A DNA stretch of 64,000 nucleotides from [Bacteroides] pectinophilus. GTDB lineage: Bacteria; Bacillota; Clostridia; Lachnospirales; Lachnospiraceae. The notes beneath the pieces are model-generated. The model searched no databases and was not told the origin of the DNA. It saw only the letters and a list, made by a program, of their open reading frames with translations. Of the stretch, positions 29,496 through 38,452 are shown in pieces. The stretch's first letter is position 1. Each line of letters starts with the position of its first letter. Position numbers and translations under genes: made by a program. The stretch is taken from the NCBI GenBank assembly GCA_025146925.1, contig CP102260.1, positions 573,001 to 637,000 of the forward strand, given 5' to 3'.

Positions 29496-30275
29496 ATGCT
29501 GATGCTGACACAATTTGCAAGAACAGAGCTGCTGCTTGGAAAAGATGCCATGGAAGTTCTTAAGAACTCAAGAGTTGCCGTGTTCGGAGTAGGAGGCGTA
29601 GGTGGATATGTGTGCGAGGCGCTTGTACGAAGCGGTGTAGGTGCATTTGATCTTATTGATGATGACAAGGTCTGCCTTACTAATCTAAACAGACAGATTA
29701 TAGCAACGAGAAAGACAGTGGGCAAATACAAAGTTGACGTTATGGAAGAACGTATACATGATATTAATCCTGATGCCAGAGTGCGTGTGCACAAGTGCTT
29801 TTTCCTGCCTGAGAACGCTGATGAGTTTCCGTTTGATGAGTATGATTATGTTGTAGACGCAGTGGATACCGTAACAGCCAAGATATCACTTGTAATGAAG
29901 GCTCAGGAGAAAAATATACCAGTAATCAGCAGTATGGGTGCAGGCAATAAGCTTGACGCAAGCCAGTTCCGTGTTGCGGACATTTATAAAACCAAGGTAT
30001 GCCCGCTTGCCAAGGTTATGAGAAGAGAACTTAAGAAGCGTGGAGTTAAGAAGCTGAAGGTTGTATATTCCGAGGAAATGCCGACAAGGCCGGTAGAAGA
30101 TATGGCTATAAGCTGCAGGACGAACTGCATATGTCCTCCGGGTGCACAGCATAAGTGCACGGAGAGAAGGGATATTCCGGGAAGTGTTGCTTTTGTACCT
30201 TCTGTTGCGGGACTTATTATAGCCGGAGAGGTCGTTAAGGATCTGACGGCAGGAGCCGGACGTACTGATGTATAA
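29496..30275 (+). CDS. tcdA: tRNA threonylcarbamoyladenosine dehydratase
   Basis: A 259-residue E1-like adenylating enzyme of the ThiF/MoeB/HesA superfamily, TcdA (CsdL/YgdL) branch. It cyclises t6A to ct6A at position 37 of ANN-decoding tRNAs. The nucleotide-binding loop VFGVGGVGGYVCEAL, the R in NLNRQIIA, DAVDTVTAK, ISSMGAGNKLD and the late CICPPGAQHKC cysteines fit. GAGGAG lies before ATG 29496; ATG 29502 is an alternative two codons later. Its stop overlaps the azlC start by 8 bases, so it heads an operon with the azlCD exporter. Confidence 0.9.
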   Translation: MLMLTQFARTELLLGKDAMEVLKNSRVAVFGVGGVGGYVCEALVRSGVGAFDLIDDDKVCLTNLNRQIIATRKTVGKYKVDVMEERIHDINPDARVRVHKCFFLPENADEFPFDEYDYVVDAVDTVTAKISLVMKAQEKNIPVISSMGAGNKLDASQFRVADIYKTKVCPLAKVMRRELKKRGVKKLKVVYSEEMPTRPVEDMAISCRTNCICPPGAQHKCTERRDIPGSVAFVPSVAGLIIAGEVVKDLTAGAGRTDV

Positions 30276-31035
30276 TAGAAGAGATATTGCCGGGAGTATT
30301 TTGAAGAAAGATAAAAAGAGTGCATTTAATAAGGCATTTGTAAAGTCGCTTCCAATCATGTGCAGTTATCTGTTTGTGAGTATGGCATACGGAATGATGA
30401 TGGAAGAATCAGGATTCCACTGGTATTATTCACTGTTTGCAAGTCTTACGATATATACAGGGGCTTTTCAGTTTGTCCTCATCACGTTCTTAAGCAGTAC
30501 GGCTTCAATTGCTACAATAGCGGTGACGGCGCTTCTTATGAACAGCAGACAGACATTTTACAGCCTTACATTCGTTAAGGAATTTAAGAGGATGGGTAGA
30601 AGAAAGCTGTACATGATCCACACGATGACGGATGAGACATATGCGGTCAACTGTACACTTGATGAGAATGAACCTGAACATGATGATGAGATGTTTTTTG
30701 TGGCGCTTCTGAGTAGATGTTACTGGATGGCAGGAGCTGTGGCCGGTGGTGTTATAGGACAGCTGATACCATTTTCGCTTGATGGAATTGATTTCTGCAT
30801 GACGGCATTGTTTGTAATAATATTTATTGATCAGTGGGAAAAGGCAGACAGCCATATTCCGGCTATAACCGGGATTGCTGCTGCCATATTATGTATGTAT
30901 GCCTTCGGAACAACAGCATTCATGCTTCCGTCGCTTATACTTGTGTCAGGGATACTTGTGTGCCTTAACATGCGCAGGCCGGCATGTGAGGCGGCAGATA
31001 ATACAGGCAATACCGGACGGGAGACACAAAGATGA
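30268..31035 (+). CDS. azlC: Branched-chain amino acid exporter, large subunit AzlC
   Basis: A 255-residue membrane protein with about six hydrophobic helices, AzlC/BrnF family. The SLTIYTGAFQFVLITFL and ALLMNSRQTFYSL stretches are family hallmarks. Its start overlaps tcdA by 8 bases, and its stop overlaps azlD (ATGA). With AzlD it forms a two-part exporter for leucine, isoleucine, valine or methionine analogues. Confidence 0.9.
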   Translation: MYNRRDIAGSILKKDKKSAFNKAFVKSLPIMCSYLFVSMAYGMMMEESGFHWYYSLFASLTIYTGAFQFVLITFLSSTASIATIAVTALLMNSRQTFYSLTFVKEFKRMGRRKLYMIHTMTDETYAVNCTLDENEPEHDDEMFFVALLSRCYWMAGAVAGGVIGQLIPFSLDGIDFCMTALFVIIFIDQWEKADSHIPAITGIAAAILCMYAFGTTAFMLPSLILVSGILVCLNMRRPACEAADNTGNTGRETQR

Positions 31036-31391
31036 ATACAGGAATGCACCCGGCGTCAGGTGCCGGCATTAATATATGGTATGTGTGTGCTGCTATTCTG
31101 ATATCTGCTGTAATAACATTTGCACTCAGGGCACTGCCGTTTATTCTGTTTAAGGATAACAGAAGCCTTCCGGGATGGCTTAGGAGACTTGGAAAGCTTC
31201 TGCCATCGGCAATTATGGCGGTGCTTATAGTCTACTGTGTTAAGGATATAAGGGATGCAATGCTGCCGGCAGGGCTGCTTGAGCTTATTGCGGTTGTTAT
31301 TGTGGCAGCAAGCTACAAATGGAAGCACAATACATTTTTGAGTATACTGCTTGGAACGGCAGCATACATGGTGATGATAAGAATGGTTTAG
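31032..31391 (+). CDS. azlD: Branched-chain amino acid exporter, small subunit AzlD
   Basis: A 119-residue protein with four hydrophobic segments. The AVITFALRALPFILF opening is the AzlD/BrnE signature. It starts at the ATG overlapping the azlC stop and is translationally coupled to it. It is the partner of AzlC and adds the second half of the exporter. larE follows after 24 bp. Confidence 0.9.
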   Translation: MNTGMHPASGAGINIWYVCAAILISAVITFALRALPFILFKDNRSLPGWLRRLGKLLPSAIMAVLIVYCVKDIRDAMLPAGLLELIAVVIVAASYKWKHNTFLSILLGTAAYMVMIRMV

Positions 31392-31415
31392 TTTGTATAC
31401 AGGAGGCGGCATACA

Positions 31416-32273
31416 ATGAATGGCAGCATTAATGATGTTAAAAGATCTGATAGCGGCAATGTGACAAGGGAACAGATGGCAAAGCTTGATGCTCTGAGGG
31501 AGTATCTTAAAAGCCTCGAATCGGTTGCAGTCGCATTTTCAAGCGGTGTCGATTCAACATTTCTTCTTAAAACGGCTAAGGATACACTGGGAGATAATGT
31601 TATTGCAGTGACGGCACGTTCCTGCTCATTCCCGGGCAGAGAGCTTAATGAGGCTCTGGAGTTCTGCAAAAAAGAAGGAATCCGCCACTTTGTCTGTGAA
31701 TCTGAGGAACTGTCAATAGACGGATTTGCACAGAATCCCAAGAACAGATGTTACCTCTGTAAGAAGGAGCTTTTCCGGAAGATTCAGGAGATAGCTGACG
31801 AGAACGGCATTGCGGCGATAGCTGAAGGCTCCAATATGGATGATATGGGAGATTACAGACCGGGACTTACGGCAGTAGCAGAGCTTGGAATAAAAAGTCC
31901 GTTAAGACACTGTAATCTTACAAAGGCAGATATAAGAGCACTTTCAAGATATCTTAATCTTCCTACATGGAAAAAGCAGTCATTTGCATGTCTTTCATCA
32001 AGATTTGTATATGGTGAGACGATAACGGAAGAAAAGCTTGGAATGGTAGATAAAGCTGAGCAGCTGCTTCTTGATATGGGATTCCATCAGGTAAGGGTAA
32101 GAATTCACGGTATGATGGCAAGAATTGAGATTGACCCGTCGGAATTCGCAATGCTCATGGAAGAAAACAACCGTATGAAAATTACCGGTGAATTCAAAAA
32201 ATACGGATTTACATATGTGTCACTGGATCTTATGGGGTACAGGACCGGAAGTATGAATGAAGTACTGCAATAG
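31416..32273 (+). CDS. larE: ATP-dependent sacrificial sulfur transferase LarE
   Basis: A 285-residue PP-loop enzyme of the LarE family, which adds sulfur to the pyridinium precursor of the nickel-pincer nucleotide cofactor. The PP-loop is SSGVDS (42-47), followed by EGSNMDD and YRPGL. Cys192 lies in ACLSSR, the position of the sulfur-donating cysteine. Cys112 and Cys115 form CxxC (RCYLCK). Together with Cys192 they match the three-cysteine LarE type reported to hold an iron-sulfur cluster. An AGGAGG site precedes the ATG. larB, larC and a LarA racemase are not in the window. Confidence 0.88.
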   Translation: MNGSINDVKRSDSGNVTREQMAKLDALREYLKSLESVAVAFSSGVDSTFLLKTAKDTLGDNVIAVTARSCSFPGRELNEALEFCKKEGIRHFVCESEELSIDGFAQNPKNRCYLCKKELFRKIQEIADENGIAAIAEGSNMDDMGDYRPGLTAVAELGIKSPLRHCNLTKADIRALSRYLNLPTWKKQSFACLSSRFVYGETITEEKLGMVDKAEQLLLDMGFHQVRVRIHGMMARIEIDPSEFAMLMEENNRMKITGEFKKYGFTYVSLDLMGYRTGSMNEVLQ

Positions 32274-32516
32274 GGCAGTATACCGGTAATCCCGGTGATG
32301 TCTGCCGGTTTGCATAAGAATTTTAATATTTGTGTGGTTTATTTGTAAATTTTTCTAAACTTATAGGCGATTTTGTAGTAAAATAAAAGAGTGGGATGAT
32401 GGAATTGAAACGGCTGCGGATGTATGGAATGCTGAACGGAATACTGAACGGCATACAACTCATGGCCAATGCAATTTAATTCATACGCAAATAATCAGTA
32501 AGGGAGATAATAAAGT

Positions 32517-34232
32517 ATGAGATCAATTGGCGCAAAGATTAATTATGTATTGCTGCTTGTATTTCTGATATGCGGCGTCGGCATGCTTATAGTTAATGCT
32601 AAGATTAACAGCATGGATGACATAACTAATGAGATAAGCCAGAATTACATTGCCAGCGTCAGTGAGGTTGATACGATTTCGGAGAATGTTACCGGCCTCA
32701 AATCACAGATGATGGAGTATCTGCTTGTTGGTGAAGATAAACGTCCGGCTACACTTGGCAATATAACCAAGACACAGGGAGCGATAGTTACTTCATTCCA
32801 GAATCTTAAGAAGTATGCCTCAACACAGCGTACAGAAGAAGCTGTAGGCAGACTTGAGCAGTCGTATGGTACATATAAGGATCAGTATAATGCGGTTCTG
32901 AAAGACATTGATAATGGTAATATCAAAGATGTGGCATCAATAGATGCACGGCTTGGTAAGGCATATGATGATCTTGAGATACGGGTACATTCAGTTGAAG
33001 TACAGAATACGGTTAATACCGCACGTGCCCAGAAGTCACTTGCAGGAAGTGCAAAAGCAAGCCATATCACATTTATTGCTGTAGGAATACTGCTTATTGC
33101 CGCAATTGCCGCAGGTGTAATTGTAGTAAGATTTACTGTAATTGCGCCGGCCAGAACTGCTACTCGTGAGCTTAATATAATTATTGACGGCATAGAGAAG
33201 AATGATGGCAATCTGACAGCGCGTGTTACGCAGAAGTCCCAGGATGAGATAGGACAGCTTGTCGGTGGCGTTAACAAATTTATAGAAGTACTGCACAGTA
33301 TTATTGCAGAGATTAAAGCTGATGCAGATAATGTCAGCAACAGTACTAATGTAGTATATCAGCAGATTTCTACCGCAGACGGCAATATTATGGATGTTTC
33401 GGCTACAATGCAGCAGCTGTCGGCAGGAATGGAAGAGATGGCGGCTTCAGCTGAGCATATAAGCAATGAGACTGATTCCATAAGTACAAGTATGGAGAAT
33501 ATTGCAGCTCAGGCAGGTGAGGGTTCCAACAAGGCGAAGGATATAAAGGTAAGGGCTGTTGCACTCAGGGATGACGGAATTGCAAGCAAAGAGACTACAA
33601 GCAGCATGGCTGATGAGATAAGGACAGCTGTAAGGGCATCACTTGAGAAGAGTAAGGATGTAGAGAAGATTAATGCGCTGACAGACAATATTCTTAATAT
33701 ATCAAGCCAGACTAATCTGCTTGCACTTAATGCATCAATTGAGGCTGCAAGGGCCGGTGAGGCAGGCAGAGGATTTGCGGTTGTTGCCGATGAGATAAGA
33801 ACGCTTGCCGACTCAAGCAGAGCTACAGCTAATGATATTCAGGTAATAAGCCGTGATGTAACAGCTTCTGTTGAAGAACTTGCGGAGAATGCCAACAAGA
33901 TGATTGATTTTATTCTTAATGTTGTAATGCCTGACTATGATAAGCTTGTTAATATGGGTGAACAGTATAACAGGGATGCAGGTGATTTTGATGACATTAT
34001 GATTGCATTTACTGAAGACTCAGCGCAACTTAAGAAGACAATGGAGGATGTTGCAGGACTTATCAGAAGTATGTCATCGACTATTAATGAGAACTCTGAG
34101 GGAGTTGCAATGGTATCAGACAGTGCATGCGGACTTACTGAAGGCATGAGCCAGATAAAAGACGAGATGTCGCATACAGAGGAAGTAGCAGCAAGACTTG
34201 GAGAGACTGTGAGCCGCTTTACACAGATATAA
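32517..34232 (+). CDS. Methyl-accepting chemotaxis protein paired with a DctP binding protein
   Basis: A 571-residue chemoreceptor. TM1 is at about 8-27, a 150-residue four-helix-bundle sensor follows, then TM2 about 182-205, a HAMP segment and a signalling hairpin with tip [20 protein letters not shown] and [18 protein letters not shown]. There is no C-terminal CheR-tether pentapeptide. GGGAG precedes the ATG. The DctP-type binding lipoprotein starts 24 bp downstream in the same operon. This suggests the receptor reads the ligand state of that protein rather than, or in addition to, a free ligand. The 244 bp upstream contain no recognised gene. Confidence 0.92.
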   Translation: MRSIGAKINYVLLLVFLICGVGMLIVNAKINSMDDITNEISQNYIASVSEVDTISENVTGLKSQMMEYLLVGEDKRPATLGNITKTQGAIVTSFQNLKKYASTQRTEEAVGRLEQSYGTYKDQYNAVLKDIDNGNIKDVASIDARLGKAYDDLEIRVHSVEVQNTVNTARAQKSLAGSAKASHITFIAVGILLIAAIAAGVIVVRFTVIAPARTATRELNIIIDGIEKNDGNLTARVTQKSQDEIGQLVGGVNKFIEVLHSIIAEIKADADNVSNSTNVVYQQISTADGNIMDVSATMQQLSAGMEEMAASAEHISNETDSISTSMENIAAQAGEGSNKAKDIKVRAVALRDDGIASKETTSSMADEIRTAVRASLEKSKDVEKINALTDNILNISSQTNLLALNASIEAARAGEAGRGFAVVADEIRTLADSSRATANDIQVISRDVTASVEELAENANKMIDFILNVVMPDYDKLVNMGEQYNRDAGDFDDIMIAFTEDSAQLKKTMEDVAGLIRSMSSTINENSEGVAMVSDSACGLTEGMSQIKDEMSHTEEVAARLGETVSRFTQI

Positions 34233-34256
34233 TCATATGAAAGGAAGTCAGACGAT

Positions 34257-35243
34257 ATGAAAAGAAGACTTTTAATTACAGTAATATTTATGGCAATGTT
34301 GTCTGCCCTTACCGGATGTGGAAGCAGGCAGGAAGTTACAACACTTATAATGGCTGATGTGCAGGAGGGAGATCATCCTACCGCAAAGGCCTGTGATAAG
34401 TTTGCAGAGCTGGTTAAAGAAAAGACTAATGGCAGAATTGAGATTGAGGTGTATCACGGCTCAACACTCGGAACAGAGGCAGAACAGATTGCACAGGCAA
34501 CTGTAGGCGGAATTGATTTCGTGCGTGTATCATCCCCTGTTTCTGCTTATGATGATGACATAAAGGCATTTCAGGCATTGTATCTGTATGGCAGTGAGGA
34601 TGACATGTGGAAGGTGCTCGACGGACAGATAGGCAACGAATTCCTTAAGGCACAGAAGCTCAAGAATAATGGCCTGGAAGGTCTCTGCTGGATATCAGGC
34701 GGTTCAAGAAATTTCTACAATAATGTAAAGCCTGTTTCGAGCCCTGAGGATCTTAAGGGACTTACGCTTCGTGTTAATACTGATTCCATGTTTGCATTTC
34801 TTGACAAATGCGGCGCCAAGGGTGTGAATGTATCATATGGTGATATTTACAATGCGATTGCAGATGGGACAATAGACGGAGCAGAGAATAACTGGCCGTC
34901 ATATATATCTACGGGACATTATAAAGTGGCACCTTACATTACTGTTGATGAGCATACGAGAATACCGGAGATGATAGTTGCATCGGCAGAGACAATGAAT
35001 AAGCTTTCACAGGAGAATCAGCAGATAATCCGTGAATGTGCAACGGAGGCCGGCAAGCTTCAGAGACAGTGGATGCAGGAATACGATGAGAAAGCAATAA
35101 AGGAAGCAGAAGCTGCAGGCTGTACAATCACATATCTGACGAAGGAACAGGTCGCAAAGTTCCAAAGCGTTGCCCAGCCGGTTAATGAGCAGGTCAGCAG
35201 CAAATATATGGATATAATTAAGAAGATTAAGGCAGCACAGTAA
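34257..35243 (+). CDS. TRAP-type (DctP) substrate-binding lipoprotein, orphan
   Basis: A 328-residue DctP-family protein. The signal peptide has a lipobox (LSALTGCGS, Cys about 21), then the two-lobed fold with GDHPTAKACDKFAELV, STLGTEAEQIAQAT and LRVNTDSM. The following Arg and the GTIDGAENNW motif line up with the carboxylate-binding region. Known DctP proteins bind organic acids, uronates and related carboxylates. No dctQ or dctM permease is nearby. The upstream neighbour is a chemoreceptor and the downstream neighbour (10 bp) is nth. A sensing role is therefore plausible. A second trace of a TRAP system in the window is the dctM tail at 21597. Confidence 0.88.
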   Translation: MKRRLLITVIFMAMLSALTGCGSRQEVTTLIMADVQEGDHPTAKACDKFAELVKEKTNGRIEIEVYHGSTLGTEAEQIAQATVGGIDFVRVSSPVSAYDDDIKAFQALYLYGSEDDMWKVLDGQIGNEFLKAQKLKNNGLEGLCWISGGSRNFYNNVKPVSSPEDLKGLTLRVNTDSMFAFLDKCGAKGVNVSYGDIYNAIADGTIDGAENNWPSYISTGHYKVAPYITVDEHTRIPEMIVASAETMNKLSQENQQIIRECATEAGKLQRQWMQEYDEKAIKEAEAAGCTITYLTKEQVAKFQSVAQPVNEQVSSKYMDIIKKIKAAQ

Positions 35244-35253
35244 AGGAGCACAT

Positions 35254-35886
35254 GTGACTAAGAAGAAGCTTGCTCTTGAGGTTATAGAGAAACTGAAAAA
35301 TGAATACCCTGATGCAGCCTGTACGCTTGATTATGATGATGCATGGAAGCTGCTTGTAAGTGTACGCCTTGCGGCACAGTGCACTGACGCGAGAGTTAAT
35401 GTTGTGGTTGAGGGACTTTTTGACAAATACCCAAGTGTGGCTGCACTTGCAGAAGCTGATGTTGATGACATAGAGAATATCGTGCGTCCATGTGGACTTG
35501 GCAGAAGCAAGGCACGCGATATAAGCGCATGTATGAAGATGCTGCACGAAAAGTATAGTGATACCGTGCCGGATGACTTTGATGAACTGCTCAAGCTTCC
35601 GGGTGTGGGACGTAAGAGTGCTAATCTTATAATGGGAGATGTGTTCGGTAAGCCTGCAATTGTGACGGATACACACTGTATAAGGCTTGCTAACAGGATA
35701 GGTCTTGTCGACAATATAAAGGAGCCTAAGAAGGTGGAGATGGCACTGTGGAAGATAATTCCACCCGAAGAAGGCAGTGACCTCTGCCACAGGCTTGTAA
35801 TACACGGAAGGGAAGTGTGTACGGCAAGAACTGCACCATATTGCGACAGATGCTGCCTTGCGGATATATGCCGTAAAAATATCTGA
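35254..35886 (+). CDS. nth: Endonuclease III (DNA glycosylase/AP lyase)
   Basis: A 210-residue base-excision repair enzyme. The helix-hairpin-helix reads LKLPGVGRKSAN with catalytic Lys121. Asp139 is in VTDTHCIRLANR. The four cluster cysteines are C189-x7-C197-x2-C200-x5-C206, one residue longer in the first gap than in E. coli. The start is GTG 35254, since the overlapping ATG at 35252 runs straight into a stop. AAGGAG is 5 bases upstream. It is probably co-transcribed with the chemoreceptor and DctP genes by proximity only. Confidence 0.93.
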   Translation: MTKKKLALEVIEKLKNEYPDAACTLDYDDAWKLLVSVRLAAQCTDARVNVVVEGLFDKYPSVAALAEADVDDIENIVRPCGLGRSKARDISACMKMLHEKYSDTVPDDFDELLKLPGVGRKSANLIMGDVFGKPAIVTDTHCIRLANRIGLVDNIKEPKKVEMALWKIIPPEEGSDLCHRLVIHGREVCTARTAPYCDRCCLADICRKNI

Positions 35887-35967
35887 ATAAATATTTAATA
35901 CAACGGCAATCCTCTATTATATATTACAGGCATTAAGTGCCGGCAGAATGGAGGAGCAGATTAGAGA

Positions 35968-37539
35968 ATGTCAGATATGTTTTGTTTTCAGTGCCAGCAG
36001 ACAGCAGGCAACCAGGGATGTATTAAAACAGGAGTGTGTGGTAAGCAGCCCTCAACAGCCAATCTTCAGGATGAGCTTGTAGCGGAGCTTATACGCCTCG
36101 CACAGACAGCGCTTGATAATGGTAAGATGTCACATGAGACAGATGATTTACTTATGGACGGTCTTTTTACGACCCTGACTAACGTAAATTTCAGTGATTC
36201 TGCGATAAAAGCATTCACAGAACGTGTGGTAAAGATGCGTGAAGCGCTTGGCGGCGGCAATATCCCTGTTATATCATTGTGGGAGGGGGATACGGACATT
36301 GTATCGCTTCGTTCCACTCTGCTGTTCGGATTGAAGGGGATGGCTGCATACGCACATCACAGCAGGAATCTTGGGCTCCGCGATGATGAGGTGAGCGGCT
36401 GGTTCTATAAAGGATTAACAGAGATAAATAAAAAGCATACAGTGCAGGAATGGCTTGAGCTTATCATGGAGTTTGGCAGGATTAATTTCAAATGCATGCA
36501 GATGCTTGATACAGCCAATACAGAAGCGTATGGGACACCGGTGCCTACAAAGGTCAATACTGACATAAAGAAAGGTCCTTTTATTGTAGTATCGGGACAT
36601 GACTTAAGAGACCTTGCACAGCTCCTTGCACAGACCGAGGGCAAGGGAATAAACATCTACACTCACAGTGAGATGCTGCCGGCACATGGCTATCCCGGAC
36701 TAAAAAAATATCCGCATCTTGCAGGCAATTTCGGAACGGCATGGCAGAGCCAGCAGAAGGAATTTGAAGATATACCGGCACCTGTGCTGTTTACCACGAA
36801 CTGTCTTATGCCATGGCGCAAAAGCTATAAGGATAATCTGTATACAACATCAGTTGTGGGTTACGAAGATATAAAGCATATCGAAGGGGATGAACATGGT
36901 AATAAGGATTTTACACCTATTATAGAGCATGCATTAAGACTTGGCGGCTATGAGCATGACAGAAGCATGAGCGGAATAAACGGAGGTCACATTCTTACAA
37001 CCGGTTTTGCGCATGGAACGGTTCTTGCCAATGCGGATAAGGTGATTGAGGCTGTTAAGAGCGGTGCGGTAAAACACATATTCCTTGTAGGCGGATGTGA
37101 TGGAGCACATCCGGGGCGCAACTATTATACGGAATTTGTCAAGCAGACACCTATGGATTCGCTGATTCTTACTCTGGCGTGCGGCAAGTACCGCTTCAAT
37201 GATATTGACCTTGGTGAGATTAACGGACTGCCGCGGATACTTGACATGGGGCAGTGCAATGATGCCTACAGTGCGATAAAAGTAGCAGCAGCACTTGCGG
37301 AAGCTTTTGGCTGCGGTATAAATGAACTTCCGCTTACGCTTGTACTCTCATGGTACGAACAGAAAGCTGTATGTATTCTTCTTACACTGCTTTCACTCGG
37401 AATAAAGGGAATATATCTCGGACCTACATTCCCGGCGTTCATCTCGGAAGGAGTTGCAAGAGTCCTCACAGAGCAGTTCGGACTTCAGCCGATTACGGCA
37501 CCGCAGCAGGATCTGGATGCAATACTTGGAAGAAGATAA
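35968..37539 (+). CDS. hcp: Hydroxylamine reductase / hybrid cluster protein, class I
   Basis: A 523-residue iron-sulfur enzyme reported to reduce hydroxylamine and to act on NO. The N-terminal cubane motif is Cys6-x2-Cys9-x8-Cys18-x5-Cys24, the arrangement of strict anaerobes (class I). Hybrid-cluster ligands appear in the SGHDLRDL, HSEMLPAHGYPGL, FTTNCLMPW, VGGCDGAHPGRNYYTEF and LACGKYRFN segments. GGAGGAG lies 11 bases before the ATG. No hcr reductase partner follows. It supports defence against nitrosative stress in an anaerobe. The length is normal. Confidence 0.93.
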   Translation: MSDMFCFQCQQTAGNQGCIKTGVCGKQPSTANLQDELVAELIRLAQTALDNGKMSHETDDLLMDGLFTTLTNVNFSDSAIKAFTERVVKMREALGGGNIPVISLWEGDTDIVSLRSTLLFGLKGMAAYAHHSRNLGLRDDEVSGWFYKGLTEINKKHTVQEWLELIMEFGRINFKCMQMLDTANTEAYGTPVPTKVNTDIKKGPFIVVSGHDLRDLAQLLAQTEGKGINIYTHSEMLPAHGYPGLKKYPHLAGNFGTAWQSQQKEFEDIPAPVLFTTNCLMPWRKSYKDNLYTTSVVGYEDIKHIEGDEHGNKDFTPIIEHALRLGGYEHDRSMSGINGGHILTTGFAHGTVLANADKVIEAVKSGAVKHIFLVGGCDGAHPGRNYYTEFVKQTPMDSLILTLACGKYRFNDIDLGEINGLPRILDMGQCNDAYSAIKVAAALAEAFGCGINELPLTLVLSWYEQKAVCILLTLLSLGIKGIYLGPTFPAFISEGVARVLTEQFGLQPITAPQQDLDAILGRR

Positions 37540-37721
37540 TATACCGCAATTGAGAAAAATGCATAATCCTGCAATGAATTACATGTAAAAATTATCAAAA
37601 ACTACAAAATTTTAATTTTTTAAAAAAAAATACTTACGAAGAAAAAATGTATATGATAGAATAGCCTCTGCAAAAAAGAATGCCATGTGCGAATATATTT
37701 ACAACGCAGGAAGGATACACA

Positions 37722-37762
37722 GCAGTGGAGTCAGTACGAGTTGACTCCGCTGCTTATTTTTT
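37722..37762 (+). terminator. Leader terminator/attenuator candidate upstream of the small membrane protein gene
   Basis: GCAGTGGAGTCA pairs with TGACTCCGCTGC (12 bp, one G·T) around an 8-nt loop, followed by TTATTTTTT. It lies 45 bp before the next start codon. A promoter-like TATGATAGAAT occurs about 60 bp upstream. So it may be an attenuator inside a leader, or simply the terminator of hcp 180 bp away. Confidence 0.7.
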
Positions 37763-37806
37763 GCGGATATTAGAGATTTAAAAGGAATTCAAAAGGAGAA
37801 AAACAA

Positions 37807-38268
37807 ATGCCAAGAACAAAAAAACAGGAAATTATCTACACAATCATGATGGTAATCGTCATGGTATACGGAATGGTGTGCTACAACATAGCACTTGATA
37901 CAAAGGGAATGCAGTACTTTATATTCGGTGCAGCGCTTTCGGAACTTCCGCTTATGGGCGTTGTTGCTTTTGTGCTTGATACTTTTATTGCAGGACCAAT
38001 TGCAAAAAAAATAACATTCAGACTTTTTACACCGGGACAGGATAAGCAGATTTTTATTATTCTTTCTATATCACTTCTGTCACTCTGGACAATGTGTCCT
38101 ATGATGAGCCTTGCCGCAACAATATTTTTCAAGACGGGATTGAGTGTGCAGATTCTTCCGGTATGGCTTGGGACAACTGCACTTAATATGCCGGCGGCGC
38201 TTATATGGCAGCTGTTTGCAGCCGGCCCGCTTGTAAGATTTATTTTCGGAAAAGCGGTGATGAACTGA
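37807..38268 (+). CDS. DUF2798-like small membrane protein
   Basis: A 153-residue protein with four hydrophobic segments arranged as two repeated hairpins (about 9-30, 41-62, 82-105, 120-148), as in DUF2798 proteins. Basic residues (MPRTKKQ) precede the first helix. AAAGGAG is 8 bases before the ATG. It sits in the position where atpI can precede ATP synthase genes, but its sequence does not look like AtpI, and a 185-bp gap with its own promoter separates the two. The function is unknown. Expression may be controlled by the upstream leader hairpin. Confidence 0.65.
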   Translation: MPRTKKQEIIYTIMMVIVMVYGMVCYNIALDTKGMQYFIFGAALSELPLMGVVAFVLDTFIAGPIAKKITFRLFTPGQDKQIFIILSISLLSLWTMCPMMSLAATIFFKTGLSVQILPVWLGTTALNMPAALIWQLFAAGPLVRFIFGKAVMN

Positions 38269-38319
38269 TAAACAAGAATGAAATATGCGCTATATCAATA
38301 TTGTATAGCAGATTGGTAA

Positions 38320-38354
38320 AAATTTAGCAAAGATTATTATATTTTGCTAAATTT
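38320..38354. promoter_or_regulatory. Perfect 12-bp inverted repeat upstream of the ATP synthase promoter
   Basis: AAATTTAGCAAA and TTTGCTAAATTT form a perfect dyad with an 11-nt loop, 13 bp before the -35 box. Neither strand has a T-tract after it, so an operator is more likely than a terminator. Confidence 0.5.
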
Positions 38355-38366
38355 GTAAAAAAAAGC

Positions 38367-38394
38367 TTGTAAATAAAAAATGGAGTTGTATAAT
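38367..38394 (+). promoter_or_regulatory. Promoter of the ATP synthase operon
   Basis: TTGTAA (38367-38372), a 16-bp spacer and a perfect TATAAT (38389-38394), 58 bp before atpB. Confidence 0.65.
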
Positions 38395-38452
38395 AACAAC
38401 GATTTCAAATTCACATTTATAACACATTTGCAATCTGGAGGTGATAAAAGAC

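Noticed and set aside
35227-35805. 192-residue minus-strand frame opposite nth
   Set aside because: It is antisense to all Nth catalytic motifs; no independent evidence of coding.
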